DNA from: Xanthobacter agilis
GTDB taxonomy: Bacteria > Pseudomonadota > Alphaproteobacteria > Rhizobiales > Xanthobacteraceae
Length of the DNA stretch: 64,000 nucleotides
Direction: 5' to 3'
Assembly: GCF_021730435.1 (NCBI RefSeq)
Contig: NZ_JABWGX010000022.1
Span: 1 to 64,000, forward strand
The notes under the pieces are model-generated. The model saw only the letters and a program-made list of their open reading frames with translations, was not told the DNA's origin and did no database searches. Within the stretch, counting starts at the first letter, position 1; every line of letters begins with the position of its first letter. This document shows, in pieces, positions 29,152 through 41,431 of this stretch. The position numbers and the translations under genes are program-made.

Positions 29152-29979
29152 ATGACCGACACCCGTGTCGTGCGCGACGATCCGAACGAGCCGCGCCTCA
29201 TCACCGAAACCGGAGTGGCCGCCCGCGTGGCCGCGATCGCCGATGGCGTGCTCGGCGCGCTCGGCTTCCGCTTGGTGCGCGTGAAGGTGACCAATCACGA
29301 CGGCGGCACCGTGCAGATCATGGCCGAGCGTCCGGACGGCACGATGACCATCGACGATTGCGAGGCCGCCTCCCGCGCCCTGTCGCCGGTGCTCGATGTG
29401 GAAGACCCCGTCGCCGGCGCCTATCGCCTGGAACTGTCCTCCCCCGGCATCGACCGGCCGCTGGTGCGGCGCTCGGACTTCGAGCGCTGGGCCGGGCACG
29501 AGGTGAAGGTGGAAATGAGCGTGCCGGTCAACAGCCGCAAGCGCTTTCGCGGGTTCCTCGTCGGCGTGGAGGGCGATGCCGCCGTGGTCCGCCGCGACGA
29601 TGCCCGCCCCGATGAGGAAGCGACCGTGCAGTTGCCCATGGCCGACATCCACGACGCCAAGCTCATGCTCACCGACGCCCTCATCACCGAGGCGCTGCGC
29701 GCCGCTAAGGCGGCCGGCCAGGCCTTGGACGAGGACGACGAAGCGTTCCTGGAGGACGCCGGCGATGTCGGCGCGTTCGAGGACGATGTCGCCAATGACA
29801 ATCAGGCCGATGTGCCTGCCCCGGTGCGCAAGCCGGTGAGCAACAAGGGCGCCACCGGCAAGGTTTCGGGCAAGAAGGCCAAGGGCACCAAGGTGGGCGG
29901 CAAGAAGTCCGGCGCCAAGAAGTCCAACGCCAAGAAGTCCAATTTCGAGATCACCAGCACCGTGAAGGAGACGCACTGA
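29152..29979 (+). CDS. rimP: Ribosome maturation factor RimP, with Lys-rich C-terminal tail
   Basis: A 275-residue 30S assembly factor. The start [16 protein letters not shown] has a near-perfect ribosome-binding site. Conserved blocks include [30 protein letters not shown] and [15 protein letters not shown]. The core ends near residue 190; the tail is first acidic and then strongly basic, with repeats of GKK/AKKS (residues about 235-270), so the protein is about 120 residues longer than E. coli RimP. Its stop overlaps the nusA start (TGATG). Confidence 0.93.
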   Translation: MTDTRVVRDDPNEPRLITETGVAARVAAIADGVLGALGFRLVRVKVTNHDGGTVQIMAERPDGTMTIDDCEAASRALSPVLDVEDPVAGAYRLELSSPGIDRPLVRRSDFERWAGHEVKVEMSVPVNSRKRFRGFLVGVEGDAAVVRRDDARPDEEATVQLPMADIHDAKLMLTDALITEALRAAKAAGQALDEDDEAFLEDAGDVGAFEDDVANDNQADVPAPVRKPVSNKGATGKVSGKKAKGTKVGGKKSGAKKSNAKKSNFEITSTVKETH

Positions 29980-31574
29980 TGGTGGCCGTCAGCGCAAACC
30001 GGCTGGAACTTCTGCAGATCGCCGAGGCGGTCGCGCGGGAAAAATCCATCGATCGCTCCATCGTCATCGCCGCCATGGAGGACGCCATCGCCAAGGCCGC
30101 GCGCTCGCGCTACGGCCAGGAGACGGACATCCACGCGGACATCAATCCGCGCACCGGCGAACTGCGTCTCGCCCGCCATCTGCTGGTGGTGGACGACGTG
30201 GAAAACCCGGCCACCGAGATCACTCTCGACGGCGCGCGCCGCCATAATCCGGTGGCGCAGGTGGGCGACACCATCGCCGACACCCTGCCCCCCTTCGATT
30301 TCGGCCGCATCGCCGCGCAGAGCGCCAAGCAGGTGATCGTGCAGCGGGTGCGCGAAGCCGAGCGCGACCGGCAGTATGACGAATACAAGGACCGCATCGG
30401 CGAGGTCGTGAACGGCCTCGTGAAGCGGGTCGAATACGGCAACGTGGTGGTGGACCTCGGCCGTGGCGAAGGCATCCTGCGCCGCGACGAGCTCCTGCCG
30501 CGCGAAACCGTGAAGACGGGCGACCGCATCCGCGCCTATATCTACGACGTGCGCCGCGAGCCGCGCGGCCCGCAGATCTTCCTGTCCCGCACCCATCCCC
30601 AGTTCATGGCGAAGCTGTTCGCCCAGGAAGTGCCGGAGATCTACGACGGCGTGGTCGAGATCAAGGCGGTGGCGCGCGACCCCGGCTCCCGGGCCAAGAT
30701 CGCCGTCATCTCCCGTGACTCCTCGGTGGACCCCGTCGGCGCCTGCGTCGGCATGCGCGGCTCGCGCGTGCAGGCCGTGGTGAACGAGCTGCAGGGCGAG
30801 AAGATCGACATCATCCCCTGGAACCCGGATATCGCCACCTTCATCGTGAACGCCCTTGCCCCCGCCGAGGTGGTGAAGGTGGTGCTCGATGAAGAGCGCG
30901 AGCGCATCGAGGTGGTGGTGCCCGACGCCCAGCTGTCGCTGGCCATCGGCCGCCGCGGCCAGAACGTGCGCCTCGCCACCCAGCTCACCGGCTGGGACAT
31001 CGACATCATGACCGAGCAGGAAGAGAGCGAGCGGCGGCAGAAGGAATTTGCCGAGCGCACCAAGATGTTCGCGGAGGCCCTCGATCTCGACGAGATGATG
31101 GGCCAGCTGCTCACCTCCGAGGGCTTCACCTCGGTGGAAGAGATCGCCTATGTGCCGCTCAACGAGCTCGCGTCCATCGAGGGCTTCGACGAGGACACCG
31201 CCGCCGAGCTTCAGGCCCGCGCCCAGAAGCACCTGGCGGAAGTGGAGGAAGCCTTCGACAACCGCCGCAAGGAACTCGGGGTCGAGGACGACGTGAAGGC
31301 GCTGCCCGGCGTCACCTCGAAAATGCTGGTGGCGTTCGGCGAGAACGACATCAAGAGCGTGGAGGATCTGGCCGGCTGCGCCACCGACGACCTCACCGGC
31401 TGGTCGGAGCGCAAGGATGGCGAGACCATCCGCCACGCGGGCGCCCTCGACGGATTCGAGTTCTCCCGCGAAGATGCCGAGCAGCTCATCATGCACGCCC
31501 GCGTTGCCGCGGGTTGGATCGAAGCCACGGCGGACGGCGAGGATGCCGACACCGCCCCCCAGGCCGACGCCTGA
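29979..31574 (+). CDS. nusA: Transcription termination/antitermination factor NusA
   Basis: A 531-residue protein. Domain order: N-terminal RNA polymerase-binding domain (about 1-130), S1 domain ([20 protein letters not shown], about 135-200), two KH domains ([20 protein letters not shown] and [20 protein letters not shown]), then two helical repeats at the C-terminus rich in acidic residues. Length is close to E. coli NusA (495). Translationally coupled to rimP. Confidence 0.96.
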   Translation: MVAVSANRLELLQIAEAVAREKSIDRSIVIAAMEDAIAKAARSRYGQETDIHADINPRTGELRLARHLLVVDDVENPATEITLDGARRHNPVAQVGDTIADTLPPFDFGRIAAQSAKQVIVQRVREAERDRQYDEYKDRIGEVVNGLVKRVEYGNVVVDLGRGEGILRRDELLPRETVKTGDRIRAYIYDVRREPRGPQIFLSRTHPQFMAKLFAQEVPEIYDGVVEIKAVARDPGSRAKIAVISRDSSVDPVGACVGMRGSRVQAVVNELQGEKIDIIPWNPDIATFIVNALAPAEVVKVVLDEERERIEVVVPDAQLSLAIGRRGQNVRLATQLTGWDIDIMTEQEESERRQKEFAERTKMFAEALDLDEMMGQLLTSEGFTSVEEIAYVPLNELASIEGFDEDTAAELQARAQKHLAEVEEAFDNRRKELGVEDDVKALPGVTSKMLVAFGENDIKSVEDLAGCATDDLTGWSERKDGETIRHAGALDGFEFSREDAEQLIMHARVAAGWIEATADGEDADTAPQADA

Positions 31575-31596
31575 GAGCCGAAGGAGATGACCCGCA

Positions 31597-32394
31597 GTGA
31601 TCGCAGAACCGGTGGAGGTGGAGACGGACGACGGACCGCGCGGGCTCGGCTCGGCGCGGGCGCCACTGTCGCGCCTGTGCCTGGCCACGCGTGCGGTCAC
31701 GCCGGTCTCCCAGATGCTGCGCTTCGTGGTGGGGCCGGACGGCCAGATCGTCCCCGACCTCGCCTCTAAGCTGCCAGGACGCGGCGCGTGGGTTCGAGCC
31801 ACACGCGCCGACCTGGAAACAGCCCTGAAGCGCAAGGCCTTCGGCCGCGCTTTCAAGGGCAAGGGCGTCGCGGCGCCCGACCTCGCGGCCCTGGTGGAAG
31901 GGCTTCTCGACAAAGACATGCGCGCCAGCCTGTCCCTCGCCAACAAGGCGGGGCAGGTGGTGACCGGCACCATGAAAGTGGAACAGGCGCTGGCTTCCGG
32001 CGCCGTCCAGGTGCTTCTGCACGCCACCGATGCCCGCCCCGACGGCGTGCGCAAGCTCGACGCATTCACCCGCCAGATGGCGCGGTCGGAGGTGCGTCCG
32101 GGCCGGCCGGTGGCTGCCATCGTCAATTGCTTACCCGGCGTTGATTTGGACTTGGCGTTGGGGCGGTCAAATGTGGTACATGCGGCCCTGCTTGCGCATC
32201 CGACGACAGCGGGATTTCTCGCGCGCTGCCGCAAGCTCGAACGCTGGCGGACGGGCATGCCCGCCGGCGACGAGCTTGAGGCGCCCGTGAGCGGCGGCCA
32301 TATGGCTCTGGTTTCCTCAGGCGATCACCAGAGCAGCGAAGACAAGGACAGCAGCCGCGCGCCCGGCCGGATGCAAGGAACGGATACGGAATGA
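31597..32394 (+). CDS. YlxR-type RNA-binding protein with L7Ae-like C-terminal domain
   Basis: A 265-residue protein between nusA and infB. The YlxR/DUF448 part ([40 protein letters not shown]) is at about 25-100. The L7Ae-like segment ([36 protein letters not shown]) is at about 110-190. The start is GTG at 31597 with AAGGAG ten bases upstream. The first cysteine of the usual YlxR RxCxxTR motif is present as RLCLATR. The stop overlaps the infB start as ATGA. Likely an RNA-binding regulator of this operon. Confidence 0.88.
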   Translation: MIAEPVEVETDDGPRGLGSARAPLSRLCLATRAVTPVSQMLRFVVGPDGQIVPDLASKLPGRGAWVRATRADLETALKRKAFGRAFKGKGVAAPDLAALVEGLLDKDMRASLSLANKAGQVVTGTMKVEQALASGAVQVLLHATDARPDGVRKLDAFTRQMARSEVRPGRPVAAIVNCLPGVDLDLALGRSNVVHAALLAHPTTAGFLARCRKLERWRTGMPAGDELEAPVSGGHMALVSSGDHQSSEDKDSSRAPGRMQGTDTE

Positions 32395-35300
32395 ACGACA
32401 CGAAGACCCCCGGCGACAAGACGCTCCATCCCGCCTCCGGCAGCAAGACGCTCACCCTGAAGCGCCCGGTGGAGCAGGGCACGGTGCGCCAGAGCTTCAG
32501 CCATGGCCGCTCCAAGGCAGTCGTGGTGGAGAAGGTGAAGCGCCGCGTCATCCCCGGTGAGGCGGGCGTTGCCCAGCCTGCCGCCGCGGCGCCGGCGGCG
32601 CCGGCAGCTCCCACGCGTCCCGCCACGCCGGCTGCGGCCGCTCCGGCACCTGCCACCGCAGCCGCACCTGTCGCCGCGCTTGCCCCCCAGGCCGCCGCGC
32701 CGGTCGCCAGTTCGGCCGCGACGGAGGCTGCGGTGACGCCATCGGCCGCGCCCCAGCCGGAACCCTCGCCGGCCGAAGCGCCCGCCACCCCCGCCCCGGC
32801 AAAGCCCGCCGAGTCGGTGGCGGCCGCATCCGCGCCGAGCGCACCGGCTCAGCCGGCGGCCCCAGTTGCCGAGACACGCCCGGCCGAGGTGGCAACGCCC
32901 GCAGTTCCGGCTCCGGCCGAGGCTCCGGCCGCCCCCGCACAGCCAGTGGCTGCGGCCCCCGCCGCTCCGGTGCAGCGCCCCGCCGCCCCGCCGCCCAGCG
33001 CAGCGAGCCAGCCGGCCGCGCGCCAAGGAACGTCGAGCCAAGCGACCTCAAGCCACGGTGGTCCGCGGCCGACCGGCAACGCGCCGCAGCGGTCCGGTGG
33101 CCCACAGCGGTCCGGCGCGCCCCAGTCCAATCGTCCCGGCCAGGGTCAAGGCCAAGGCCATGGAACCGGCCAGCGGTCCGGCGGCGGCAGCGATCGCCGC
33201 ACCGGTGGACCGCAGCAGGGCCGCACCGGCGCGCCGCGCCAGGGCGGCTCCGGCGTGGTGCTGCGCACCCTGACCGAGGAAGAGCGCAACGCCCGCGCCA
33301 CCGCGCTTGCCGACGCCCGCGCCCGCGCCGTCGAAGAGGCGCGCATGGCCGAAGAGCGCCGCGTGGCCGAGGAGGAAGCCCGTCGCCGCGCCGAGCGCGA
33401 GCGCGCCGAGCGCGCCGAACGTGAAGCCGCCGAAGCCCGCAAGCGCGAGGAAGAGGCGCGCCGCGCCCAGGAAGACGAAAAGAAGCGCAAGGCCGAGCAG
33501 GAAGCGCGCAAGCGCTTCGGCGAGGAGCAAGGCTCCGGCGCCGCCGCGCGGCCCGCGACCACGGGTGCCACGGCGACCACGCCGCGGCCCGCCGCGCCGC
33601 GTCCGGCCGGCACCGCCGAGAGCGAGGAAGAAGAGCGCCGCAACGCCCGGCGCGGACCCGGCGCGCGCGTCGCGCCGCCGGTCAAGGTGCCCCGTGCGCC
33701 GGCCGGTCCCGAGAAGCAGCGCGGCCGTCTCACGCTCGTCACCGCCCTTTCGGGCGATGAGGAGCGCCAGCGTTCGGTGGCCTCGTTCCGCCGCCGCACC
33801 CAGCGCATGACCGGCAACCGCGCGCAGGAGAGCAAGGAAAAGATCTCCCGCGAGGTGATCCTGCCCGAGACCATCACCATCCAGGAACTCGCCAACCGCA
33901 TGTCGGAGCGGGGCGTGGACGTGATCCGCCTGCTGATGAAGCAGGGGCAGATGCTGAAGATCACCGACGTGATCGACGCCGATACCGCCGAGCTGATCGC
34001 CGAGGAAATGGGCCACACCGTGCGCCGCGTCTCGGAATCCGACGTGGAAGAGGGCCTGTTCGACACGCCCGACGCCCCGGAGACCCTGCTGCCGCGTCCG
34101 GCCGTCGTGACCATCATGGGCCACGTCGACCACGGCAAGACCTCGCTCCTGGACGCCATCCGCAAGGCCAACGTGGTGTCCGGCGAGGCCGGCGGCATCA
34201 CCCAGCACATCGGCGCCTATCAGGTGACGGCGCCGTCCGGCAGCAAGATCACCTTCATCGACACCCCCGGCCACGCCGCCTTCACCGCCATGCGCGCCCG
34301 TGGCGCCAAGGTGACGGACATCGTGGTGCTGGTGGTGGCGGCCGACGACGGCGTGATGCCGCAGACGGTGGAAGCCATCCACCACGCCCGCGCGGCGGGT
34401 GTGCCGATCATTGTCGCCATCAACAAGATCGACAAGCCCGGCGCCAAGCCCGAGCGGGTGCGCAGCGAGCTGCTCCAGCACGAAGTGCAGGTGGAGAGCA
34501 TGGGCGGCGAGACGCTCGAGGTGGAAGTGTCCGCCAAGGAGCGGCTCAACCTCGACAAGCTGCTGGAGGCGATCGCCCTGCAGTCGGAGCTGCTCGACCT
34601 GCGCGCGAGCCCCGACCGCGACGCCGAAGGCACCGTGGTGGAAGCCAAGCTCGATCGCGGCCGGGGTCCGGTGGCGACCGTGCTGGTGCAGCGCGGCACG
34701 CTGAAGGTGGGCGACATCGTGGTCGCCGGCGCCGAATGGGGCCGTGTGCGCGCCCTGATCTCGGACACCGGCGCCAATGTGGAGACCGCCGGGCCCTCGT
34801 TCCCGGTGGAGGTCCTGGGCTTCAACGGCACCCCGGAGGCGGGTGATCGCCTCGCGGTGGTGGAGAACGAAGCCCGCGCCCGCGAGATCACCGACTATCG
34901 CCAGCGCCAGAAGCGCGAAAAGGCGGCGGCCCGTTCCGCCACCATGCGCGGTTCGCTCGAACAGATGATGAGCCAGGTCAAGGCGACCGGGCGCAAGGAA
35001 TTCCCCCTCATCATCAAGGGCGACGTGTCGGGCTCGGTGGAAGCCATCATCGGCGCCCTCGAAAAGGTGGGCAACGACGAGGTGCAGGCCCGCATCATCC
35101 ATTCGGGCGCCGGCGGCATCAACGAAAGCGACGTGACCCTGGCGGAGACCTCCGGCGCGGCCATCATCGCCTTCAACGTGCGCGCCAACAAGGAAGCGCG
35201 CGACGCGGCCGACCGGGCGGGCATCGAGATCCGCTACTACAACATCATCTACGACCTCGTGGACGACGTGAAGAAGGCCATGAGCGGCCTGCTCGCCCCG

Positions 35301-35606
35301 GTGATCCGCGAGACCATGCTCGGCAACGCGCTCATCAAGGAGATCTTCGCGGTCTCCAAGGTCGGCAAGGTGGCGGGTTGCCAGGTCACCGACGGTGTGG
35401 TGGAACGCGGCCAGCATGTGCGCCTCATCCGCGACAACGTGGTGATCCACGAGGGCAAGCTTGCCACCCTCAACCGCTACAAGGATGCGGTGAACACGGT
35501 GCACGCCGGCCAGGATTGCGGCATGTCCTTCGAGAACTACCAGGACATGCGCGCGGGCGACGTCATCGAGTGCTTCCGCGTGGAAACGGTGCAGCGCTCG
35601 CTGTAA
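32391..35606 (+). CDS. infB: Translation initiation factor IF-2
   Basis: A 1071-residue GTPase that places initiator tRNA on the 30S subunit. The first third is Ala/Pro-rich and then Arg/Glu-rich (about 60-400), as in other alphaproteobacterial IF-2 proteins. The G domain starts near residue 575: GHVDHGKTS (G1), DTPGHAAF (G3) and NKID (G4). Domains II to IV follow with [20 protein letters not shown]. Length exceeds E. coli IF-2 (890) because of the long N-terminus. Confidence 0.97.
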   Translation: MNDTKTPGDKTLHPASGSKTLTLKRPVEQGTVRQSFSHGRSKAVVVEKVKRRVIPGEAGVAQPAAAAPAAPAAPTRPATPAAAAPAPATAAAPVAALAPQAAAPVASSAATEAAVTPSAAPQPEPSPAEAPATPAPAKPAESVAAASAPSAPAQPAAPVAETRPAEVATPAVPAPAEAPAAPAQPVAAAPAAPVQRPAAPPPSAASQPAARQGTSSQATSSHGGPRPTGNAPQRSGGPQRSGAPQSNRPGQGQGQGHGTGQRSGGGSDRRTGGPQQGRTGAPRQGGSGVVLRTLTEEERNARATALADARARAVEEARMAEERRVAEEEARRRAERERAERAEREAAEARKREEEARRAQEDEKKRKAEQEARKRFGEEQGSGAAARPATTGATATTPRPAAPRPAGTAESEEEERRNARRGPGARVAPPVKVPRAPAGPEKQRGRLTLVTALSGDEERQRSVASFRRRTQRMTGNRAQESKEKISREVILPETITIQELANRMSERGVDVIRLLMKQGQMLKITDVIDADTAELIAEEMGHTVRRVSESDVEEGLFDTPDAPETLLPRPAVVTIMGHVDHGKTSLLDAIRKANVVSGEAGGITQHIGAYQVTAPSGSKITFIDTPGHAAFTAMRARGAKVTDIVVLVVAADDGVMPQTVEAIHHARAAGVPIIVAINKIDKPGAKPERVRSELLQHEVQVESMGGETLEVEVSAKERLNLDKLLEAIALQSELLDLRASPDRDAEGTVVEAKLDRGRGPVATVLVQRGTLKVGDIVVAGAEWGRVRALISDTGANVETAGPSFPVEVLGFNGTPEAGDRLAVVENEARAREITDYRQRQKREKAAARSATMRGSLEQMMSQVKATGRKEFPLIIKGDVSGSVEAIIGALEKVGNDEVQARIIHSGAGGINESDVTLAETSGAAIIAFNVRANKEARDAADRAGIEIRYYNIIYDLVDDVKKAMSGLLAPVIRETMLGNALIKEIFAVSKVGKVAGCQVTDGVVERGQHVRLIRDNVVIHEGKLATLNRYKDAVNTVHAGQDCGMSFENYQDMRAGDVIECFRVETVQRSL

Positions 35607-35632
35607 GGCGCGCCGCCAAACCGGTCTGCCTG

Positions 35633-35673
35633 CCGAAGCCGGTGCCATCCGGCTTCGGGGGCACCGGCTTCGG
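35633..35673 (+). terminator. Competing hairpins after infB
   Basis: CCGAAGCCGGTGCC (35633-35646) can pair over 14 bases with GGCACCGGCTTCGG (35660-35673). The first ten bases can instead form CCGAAGCCGG-TGCCAT-CCGGCTTCGG with the middle copy. No T tract follows, so it may be a processing or attenuation site, not a full terminator. The rest of the 300-base gap to rbfA shows no gene. Confidence 0.5.
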
Positions 35674-35905
35674 TCCGCGACCGGCGCGGCCGGACCGGTG
35701 GCGCTCCACCCCGACATGACGGCGCACGCCCCGGCGAACGCTGTCGCACACCCCCTCCGCGCGACCCGCGGCCTGGGACAGCCGCCCGTCGCCATCGGCG
35801 CGACGTTGTGGACATCACCGGAACGGCACGGTCCAAGCCCGTCCGTTCCCCCTGAAGGAGAAGGCGCCCGGCCCTGCCTGCGGTGCCACTGAGGCTTTAA
35901 GACTT

Positions 35906-36328
35906 ATGAGACACGAAACCCGCACGGGAGGGGGCCCCTCCCAGCGCATGCTGCGCGTCGGCGAACTGGTGCGTCACGCCCTCGCCGACGTGCTGTCGCG
36001 CGGCGACCACATCGATCCGGTGCTGGCCGGGCACATCATCACCGTGCCCGAAGTGCGCATGTCGCCGGACCTGAAGATCGCCACCTGCTTCATCATGCCC
36101 CTGGGCGGCAAGGACCTGAAGGCGGTGCTGAAGGCCCTCGCCAACAACGCCCGCTTCCTGCGCACGGAAGTGGCGCGCCGGATGGAGCTGAAATCCGTTC
36201 CGGAGCTGCGTTTCCGCGAGGATACCACGTTCGACGAGGGCGCCCGCATGGATCAGCTCCTGCGCTCCCCAGAGGTCGCGCGCGACCTTGATTCCGACCG
36301 CGACGACGAAGAGACCAACCGCGAATGA
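35906..36328 (+). CDS. rbfA: Ribosome-binding factor A
   Basis: A 140-residue KH-fold 30S maturation factor. Typical blocks are [59 protein letters not shown] and [15 protein letters not shown]. The stop overlaps the truB start as ATGA, preserving the infB-rbfA-truB order. Confidence 0.95.
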   Translation: MRHETRTGGGPSQRMLRVGELVRHALADVLSRGDHIDPVLAGHIITVPEVRMSPDLKIATCFIMPLGGKDLKAVLKALANNARFLRTEVARRMELKSVPELRFREDTTFDEGARMDQLLRSPEVARDLDSDRDDEETNRE

Positions 36329-37398
36329 CTTCCGCATCTGCCGCCGCCCCCGCCCCGCTGCCCGTTGACGATGGCGCCCCGGCGGGCGCCCCCCGCGAGC
36401 GGGCGCCCCGCGCCCCGCGCGAGCAAGACAACCGCCCCCGCGCGCCCAAGCGCGACCTTGATGGCTGGGTGCTGCTCGACAAGCCGGTGGGCCTCACCTC
36501 CACCCAGGCGGTGAGCGTGGTCAAGCGCCTGTTCGGCGCCAAGAAAGCCGGCCACGCCGGCACCCTCGATCCGCTGGCGTCCGGCTGCCTGCCCATCGCC
36601 TTCGGCGAGGCCACCAAGACCGTTCCCTATGTGATGGATGGCCGCAAGACCTATCGCTTCACCGTGCGCTTCGGCATCGAGACCGACACCGACGACGCCG
36701 AAGGCAAGGAAGTCGCGGCGTCGGACAGCCGCCCCACCGACGACGAGATCGTCGCCGCCCTGGCGCAGTTCCAAGGCGAGATCATGCAGGTGCCGCCGGC
36801 CTATTCCGCCCTCAAGATCGGCGGCGAGCGCGCCTATGACCTTGCCCGCGAAGGCACGGAAGTGAAGCTGGAGGCCCGGCCCGTCACCATCTTCAGCCTC
36901 TCCATGGTGGAGCGTCCCGACGCCGACCATGCGGTGCTGGAGGCCCGCTGCGGCAAGGGCACCTATGTGCGCGCCATCGCCCGCGATCTCGGCCGCATGC
37001 TGGGATCGAAGGGCCACGTCTGCGCCCTGCGCCGAACCTGCGTGGGACCGTTCCTGGAAGAGGACCTCGTTCCCCTCGACGATCTGCGCGCGCGGGTGGA
37101 AGCGGGAGAAGAGGCGCTGATGGAGGCCCTCGACCCGGTGGAATTCGCCCTGGAGGAGCTGCCGCAGATCGCCGTGACCCCGCCCGACGCCCACCGCCTG
37201 CGCTGCGGGCAGAGCGTGATCCTGCGCGGTCGCGATGCTCCCATCGTCGACGGCCATGCCGCCATCTTCTGCCAGAACGCGCTGATCGCCATCGGCGACG
37301 TGGAGGCGGGCGAGATCTATCCCCATCGCGTGTTCAACTGGGCACGCAAGGCCGTCATGCGGCCGAAGCCGCCCCGACGCGACGCCCCGCAAGACTGA
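36325..37398 (+). CDS. truB: tRNA pseudouridine(55) synthase TruB
   Basis: A 357-residue enzyme making pseudouridine 55 in the T-loop of tRNAs. The catalytic Asp is in [13 protein letters not shown]; the lead-in [18 protein letters not shown] is conserved. About 50 Pro/Arg/Ala-rich residues precede the domain. The start is fixed by the four-base overlap with rbfA. Confidence 0.95.
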   Translation: MTSASAAAPAPLPVDDGAPAGAPRERAPRAPREQDNRPRAPKRDLDGWVLLDKPVGLTSTQAVSVVKRLFGAKKAGHAGTLDPLASGCLPIAFGEATKTVPYVMDGRKTYRFTVRFGIETDTDDAEGKEVAASDSRPTDDEIVAALAQFQGEIMQVPPAYSALKIGGERAYDLAREGTEVKLEARPVTIFSLSMVERPDADHAVLEARCGKGTYVRAIARDLGRMLGSKGHVCALRRTCVGPFLEEDLVPLDDLRARVEAGEEALMEALDPVEFALEELPQIAVTPPDAHRLRCGQSVILRGRDAPIVDGHAAIFCQNALIAIGDVEAGEIYPHRVFNWARKAVMRPKPPRRDAPQD

Positions 37399-37579
37399 CG
37401 ACGACGCGCAGGCGTGAGCGACCGCCCCGCGGCCAGATCCCGCGGGATCTGGCCCTCGCGGATGCGTCTTGGCCTGCGTGCGTGAAGCCGACGGCAAGGC
37501 GCAGCGCCGGCCTCGACATCGCACGCACGAGCCGCCAATGTGCCGCCGCGCCACCCACGCGCATCCCAGGGAGTGTACC

Positions 37580-38377
37580 GTGTTCCGCTGGATCAGGCTG
37601 ACCTTGGCCGGCTTCGGCCTTCTCCTGCTCGCCGCCGGCCTCGCACTGCCCGTCCTGGCCCCGCCTGTGGCTGCGGCCGCCTGCCCGGCCTGCTACGGCC
37701 TGAAACGCGCCGGCACCAGCCTGATGGTGGACCGAGCCATGACGGCCACGGACCGCGCGCGGCTGGCGCGTGACCTTTCCACCGCCGGGGATAAGGTGCG
37801 CGTATTCTATGGCCCCTTCGAACCGGCCGCGCTGGTGATCGCCTGCGCGAGCCAAGCATGCAACCAGCGCCTCGGCGGTCGGGGCGCCCTGGCGCGCACC
37901 TGGGCCACGCCGTTCGGCGATATTATCGACCTCGCGCCAAAGGGCCTAAACGCGACCATCCTGGCGCACGAATTTTCCCATGTGGCGCTGCACCAGCACG
38001 CCGGATTGCCGGCGATGCTGGGGGAAACGATCCCCGCGTGGTTTGACGAGGGACTGGCCGTCATCGTCTCGGACGACCCGCGCTACCTGAAACCCGGCGC
38101 CCAGGGGCATGAACGGTGCGTGGTGTCGCCGGCGTGGCCCCTCCCCTCCTCCGCCGGCGACTGGGGCGCTCGGGCCGGTCGGGACCGCATGATCTACGCG
38201 CAGGCCGCCTGCGCCGTGCTCGCATGGATGGAGGCCAATGGTGGCCGAGCGGGAGCCCTGGCCGCCATTGATGCCGCCGCCGGCACACCGGCCGACGCCA
38301 TGAGACCGGCGAAGAGCGCGCGCCTGCCAAGACCCGGCGAAACATTCCTCTGGCCCGTGCGGGGAAATCCGCTATAG
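37580..38377 (+). CDS. Putative secreted or membrane-anchored zinc metallopeptidase (HExxH)
   Basis: A 265-residue protein. GTG at 37580 is taken as start because AGGGAG lies six bases upstream; the longer frame is shadow sequence. Residues about 6-35 form a signal or anchor helix ([18 protein letters not shown]). The active-site motif is [11 protein letters not shown] (HExxH), followed about 25 residues later by WFDEGLAV, the Glu of gluzincin peptidases, so all three zinc ligands appear present. Six cysteines outside the anchor fit an extracytoplasmic location. It lies between truB and rpsO, an unusual guest in a translation operon. Substrate unknown. Confidence 0.75.
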   Translation: MFRWIRLTLAGFGLLLLAAGLALPVLAPPVAAAACPACYGLKRAGTSLMVDRAMTATDRARLARDLSTAGDKVRVFYGPFEPAALVIACASQACNQRLGGRGALARTWATPFGDIIDLAPKGLNATILAHEFSHVALHQHAGLPAMLGETIPAWFDEGLAVIVSDDPRYLKPGAQGHERCVVSPAWPLPSSAGDWGARAGRDRMIYAQAACAVLAWMEANGGRAGALAAIDAAAGTPADAMRPAKSARLPRPGETFLWPVRGNPL

Positions 38378-38558
38378 TCCCCATGCGCGGACGGTGCCCT
38401 CGGGTGCCGCTTTTCGCGTTGTTGTTTCGACCGTGCTGGACGACATCCCGGCCCGGCCGACCCCGCGCCTCCAACCCCGCCCGCAGGCCCGCAAGGGCAC
38501 CTTGCAGGGCAAGCGGCAGGACGGCGCGTATCTTCACTCCGTTTGAAAGGACAGTTCG

Positions 38559-38828
38559 ATGTCGATTACTGCGGAGCGCAAGCAGGCGCTCATCAAGGAT
38601 TTCGGGGCCAAGGACGGCGACACCGGTTCGCCCGAGGTGCAGGTGGCGATTCTCACCGAGCGCATCGTGAACCTCACCGAGCACTTCAAGTCCCACCACA
38701 AGGACAACCACTCGCGTCGCGGGCTTTTGAAGCTCGTCTCGCAGCGCCGCAGCCTTCTTGACTATCTGAAGAAGAAGGACGAGGGCCGCTACAAGGGCCT
38801 GATCGAGCGCCTCGGCCTGCGCCGCTGA
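38559..38828 (+). CDS. rpsO: 30S ribosomal protein S15
   Basis: An 89-residue protein with the full S15 pattern ([59 protein letters not shown]). AAAGGA precedes the ATG. It binds 16S rRNA and in many bacteria controls its own translation through its leader; the 180-base leader here was not resolved. Confidence 0.98.
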   Translation: MSITAERKQALIKDFGAKDGDTGSPEVQVAILTERIVNLTEHFKSHHKDNHSRRGLLKLVSQRRSLLDYLKKKDEGRYKGLIERLGLRR

Positions 38829-38837
38829 CGCCTCGGC

Positions 38838-38864
38838 CGGATCCGGACCCGCATCCCGGATCCG
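38838..38864 (+). terminator. Hairpin after rpsO
   Basis: Arms CGGATCCGG and CCGGATCCG (nine bases, perfect) enclose nine bases, starting nine bases after the rpsO stop. There is no T tract. It resembles the rpsO-pnp processing or attenuation hairpin of other bacteria. The remaining gap to pnp (to 39152) contains no recognised gene. Confidence 0.6.
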
Positions 38865-39152
38865 TTCGCGCCCTGCGGCGCGCACGAACCGGCACCCGGC
38901 GCGACCGCCGCCGGGGACCGCAAGCATAAGAAGGCCCGGCTCCTCCGCCGGAGCCCCGCGCGCCACACACGGCGTGCCGTCGCCGCAGGCATGAGGCCTG
39001 CCGCGCGTCAAATGAACGCAAGGGACGAGTCATGGCAGGATCGCCGGACGCCACCGTCGGGGCCCCTTTTTGACAAGGGTAGCCTCGCGCGGCGCGTCCG
39101 GCCGTCTTGCTCATGGCTCTCCCCGCAAGCCATGAGAGAAAGACCAGGCCAC

Positions 39153-41345
39153 ATGTTCGACATTCACAGCGAGACGCTGGATTGGGGCGGAACCCCCCTC
39201 ACCCTCGAGACCGGCAAGATGGCCCGCCAGGCCGACGGCGCCGTGCTCGCCACCTATGGCGACACCAAGGTGCTCGCCACCGTCGTGTCGGCCAAGGAGC
39301 CGAAGCCGGGGCAGGATTTCTTCCCGCTCACCGTCAACTATCAGGAAAAGTCCTACGCGGCCGGCCGCATCCCCGGCGGCTATTTCAAGCGCGAGGGCCG
39401 GCCCTCCGAGAAGGAGACCCTGGTCTCCCGCCTCATCGACCGCCCGATCCGCCCCCTGTTTCCGGACGGCTACAAGTGCGACACCCAGGTGATCATCACC
39501 GTGCTCGCCCATGACCTGGAGAACGATCCCGACGTCGTCTCCATGATCGCCGCCTCCGCCGCCCTGACCCTGTCCGGCATTCCCTTCATGGGTCCGGTAG
39601 GCGCCGCCCGCGTCGGCTTCATCGATGATGAATATGTGCTCAACCCGACCGTGGACGAGGTGAAGGAAAGCGCCCTCGACTTGGTGGTGGCCGGCACCGG
39701 CGACGCCGTGCTGATGGTGGAATCGGAAGCCAAGGAGCTGCCCGAGGAGATCATGCTCGGCGCCGTGATGTTCGGCCACCGGCACTTCCAGCCGGTGATC
39801 GAGGCCATCATCAAGCTGGCCGAGAAGGCCGCCAAGGAGCCCCGCGCCTTCGAGCCGGACGACGTCTCCGCCATCGAGGCGAAGGTGCGGGAGATCGCCG
39901 AGGCCGATCTGCGCGCCGCCTACAAGATCAAGCAGAAGCAGGCCCGCTACGAGGCGGTCGGCGCCGCCAAGTCCAAGGTGAAGAAGCACTACGAGGAACT
40001 GGCCCTGTCCGGCGAGAGCGTGCCGAACGGCCAGCTCGTGTCGGAAGTGTTCAAGGCGCTCGAAGCCAAGATCGTGCGCTGGAACATCCTCGACGACGGC
40101 ATCCGCATCGACGGCCGCGACGTGCGCACCGTGCGCCCGATCGTGTCCGAGGTCGGCATCCTGCCGCGCGCCCACGGCTCGGCCCTGTTCACCCGCGGCG
40201 AGACCCAGGCCCTGGTGGTCGCAACCCTGGGCACCGGCGAGGACGAGCAGTTCATCGACAGCCTGGAAGGCACCTACAAGGAGCACTTCCTGCTGCACTA
40301 CAACTTCCCGCCCTTCTCCGTGGGCGAGACCGGCCGCATGGGCTCGCCCGGTCGCCGCGAGATCGGCCACGGCAAGCTCGCCTGGCGCGCCATCCACCCG
40401 ATGCTGCCGGCCAAGCACGAGTTCCCCTATACCCTGCGCGTGGTCTCCGAGATCCTGGAGTCCAACGGCTCGTCCTCCATGGCCACCGTCTGCGGCTCGT
40501 CGCTGGCGCTGATGGATGCCGGCGTGCCGCTGCGCCGCCCGGTGGCGGGCATCGCCATGGGCCTCATCCTGGAGGGTGAGAAGTTCGCCGTGCTGTCCGA
40601 CATCCTGGGCGACGAGGATCACCTCGGCGACATGGACTTCAAGGTGGCCGGCACCGAGCAGGGCGTGACCTCGCTCCAGATGGACATCAAGATCGCCGGC
40701 ATCACCGAGGAGATCATGAAGGTCGCCCTCGCCCAGGCGAAGGACGGGCGCGCCCACATCCTCGGCGAGATGGCCAAGGCCCTCACCAGCGCCCGCGCCG
40801 AGCTGGGCGAGCATGCCCCGCGCATCGAGGTGATGAAGATCCCCGTCGACAAGATCCGCGAAGTGATCGGCTCCGGCGGCAAGGTGATCCGCGAGATCGT
40901 CGAGAAGACCGGCGCCAAGGTCAATATCGAGGACGACGGCACCATCAAGATCGCCTCCGCCTCGGGCGACAGCATCAAGGCCGCCATCAACTGGATCAAG
41001 TCCATCGCCTCCGAGCCGGAAGTGGGCCAGATCTATGAAGGCACCGTGGTGAAGGTGGTGGACTTCGGCGCCTTCGTGAACTTCTTTGGTTCCAAGGATG
41101 GCCTGGTGCACGTCTCGCAGATGGCGAACGAGCGCGTGGCCAAGCCCTCCGACGTGGTCAAGGAAGGCGACAAGGTCAAGGTGAAGCTCATGGGCTTCGA
41201 CGAGCGCGGCAAGACCCGCCTGTCCATGAAGGTGGTGGATCAGGCCACCGGCGAGGACCTGGAAGCCAAGGTCAAGGCCGAGAAGGACGCCGCCCGTGCG
41301 GCGGCCGAAGGCGAGAACAAGGGCGAGGCCGGCGCGGCGGAGTGA
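39153..41345 (+). CDS. pnp: Polyribonucleotide nucleotidyltransferase (PNPase)
   Basis: A 730-residue phosphorolytic 3'-5' exoribonuclease and degradosome component. It begins [20 protein letters not shown]; the frame is open 54 codons further up, but that part is not PNPase. Two RNase PH domains ([40 protein letters not shown]) are followed by KH ([15 protein letters not shown]) and S1 ([20 protein letters not shown]) domains. A strong terminator follows. Confidence 0.97.
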   Translation: MFDIHSETLDWGGTPLTLETGKMARQADGAVLATYGDTKVLATVVSAKEPKPGQDFFPLTVNYQEKSYAAGRIPGGYFKREGRPSEKETLVSRLIDRPIRPLFPDGYKCDTQVIITVLAHDLENDPDVVSMIAASAALTLSGIPFMGPVGAARVGFIDDEYVLNPTVDEVKESALDLVVAGTGDAVLMVESEAKELPEEIMLGAVMFGHRHFQPVIEAIIKLAEKAAKEPRAFEPDDVSAIEAKVREIAEADLRAAYKIKQKQARYEAVGAAKSKVKKHYEELALSGESVPNGQLVSEVFKALEAKIVRWNILDDGIRIDGRDVRTVRPIVSEVGILPRAHGSALFTRGETQALVVATLGTGEDEQFIDSLEGTYKEHFLLHYNFPPFSVGETGRMGSPGRREIGHGKLAWRAIHPMLPAKHEFPYTLRVVSEILESNGSSSMATVCGSSLALMDAGVPLRRPVAGIAMGLILEGEKFAVLSDILGDEDHLGDMDFKVAGTEQGVTSLQMDIKIAGITEEIMKVALAQAKDGRAHILGEMAKALTSARAELGEHAPRIEVMKIPVDKIREVIGSGGKVIREIVEKTGAKVNIEDDGTIKIASASGDSIKAAINWIKSIASEPEVGQIYEGTVVKVVDFGAFVNFFGSKDGLVHVSQMANERVAKPSDVVKEGDKVKVKLMGFDERGKTRLSMKVVDQATGEDLEAKVKAEKDAARAAAEGENKGEAGAAE

Positions 41346-41403
41346 TCCGCTGGCGCTCCCCTGCCCCAGCTCCCTTGCCCCAGCTCTCCTGCCCCAAGCG
41401 ACG

Positions 41404-41431
41404 AGGGGCGGCCGCAAGGCCGCCCCTTTTT
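41404..41431 (+). terminator. Intrinsic terminator of pnp
   Basis: Perfect 10-base arms AGGGGCGGCC and GGCCGCCCCT with loop GCAA, followed by TTTT. It closes the rimP-to-pnp block. Confidence 0.92.

Noticed and set aside
32560-33050. Ala/Pro-rich tract as a DNA repeat element
   Set aside because: It is the in-frame low-complexity N-terminal region of IF-2, a normal feature of the protein.
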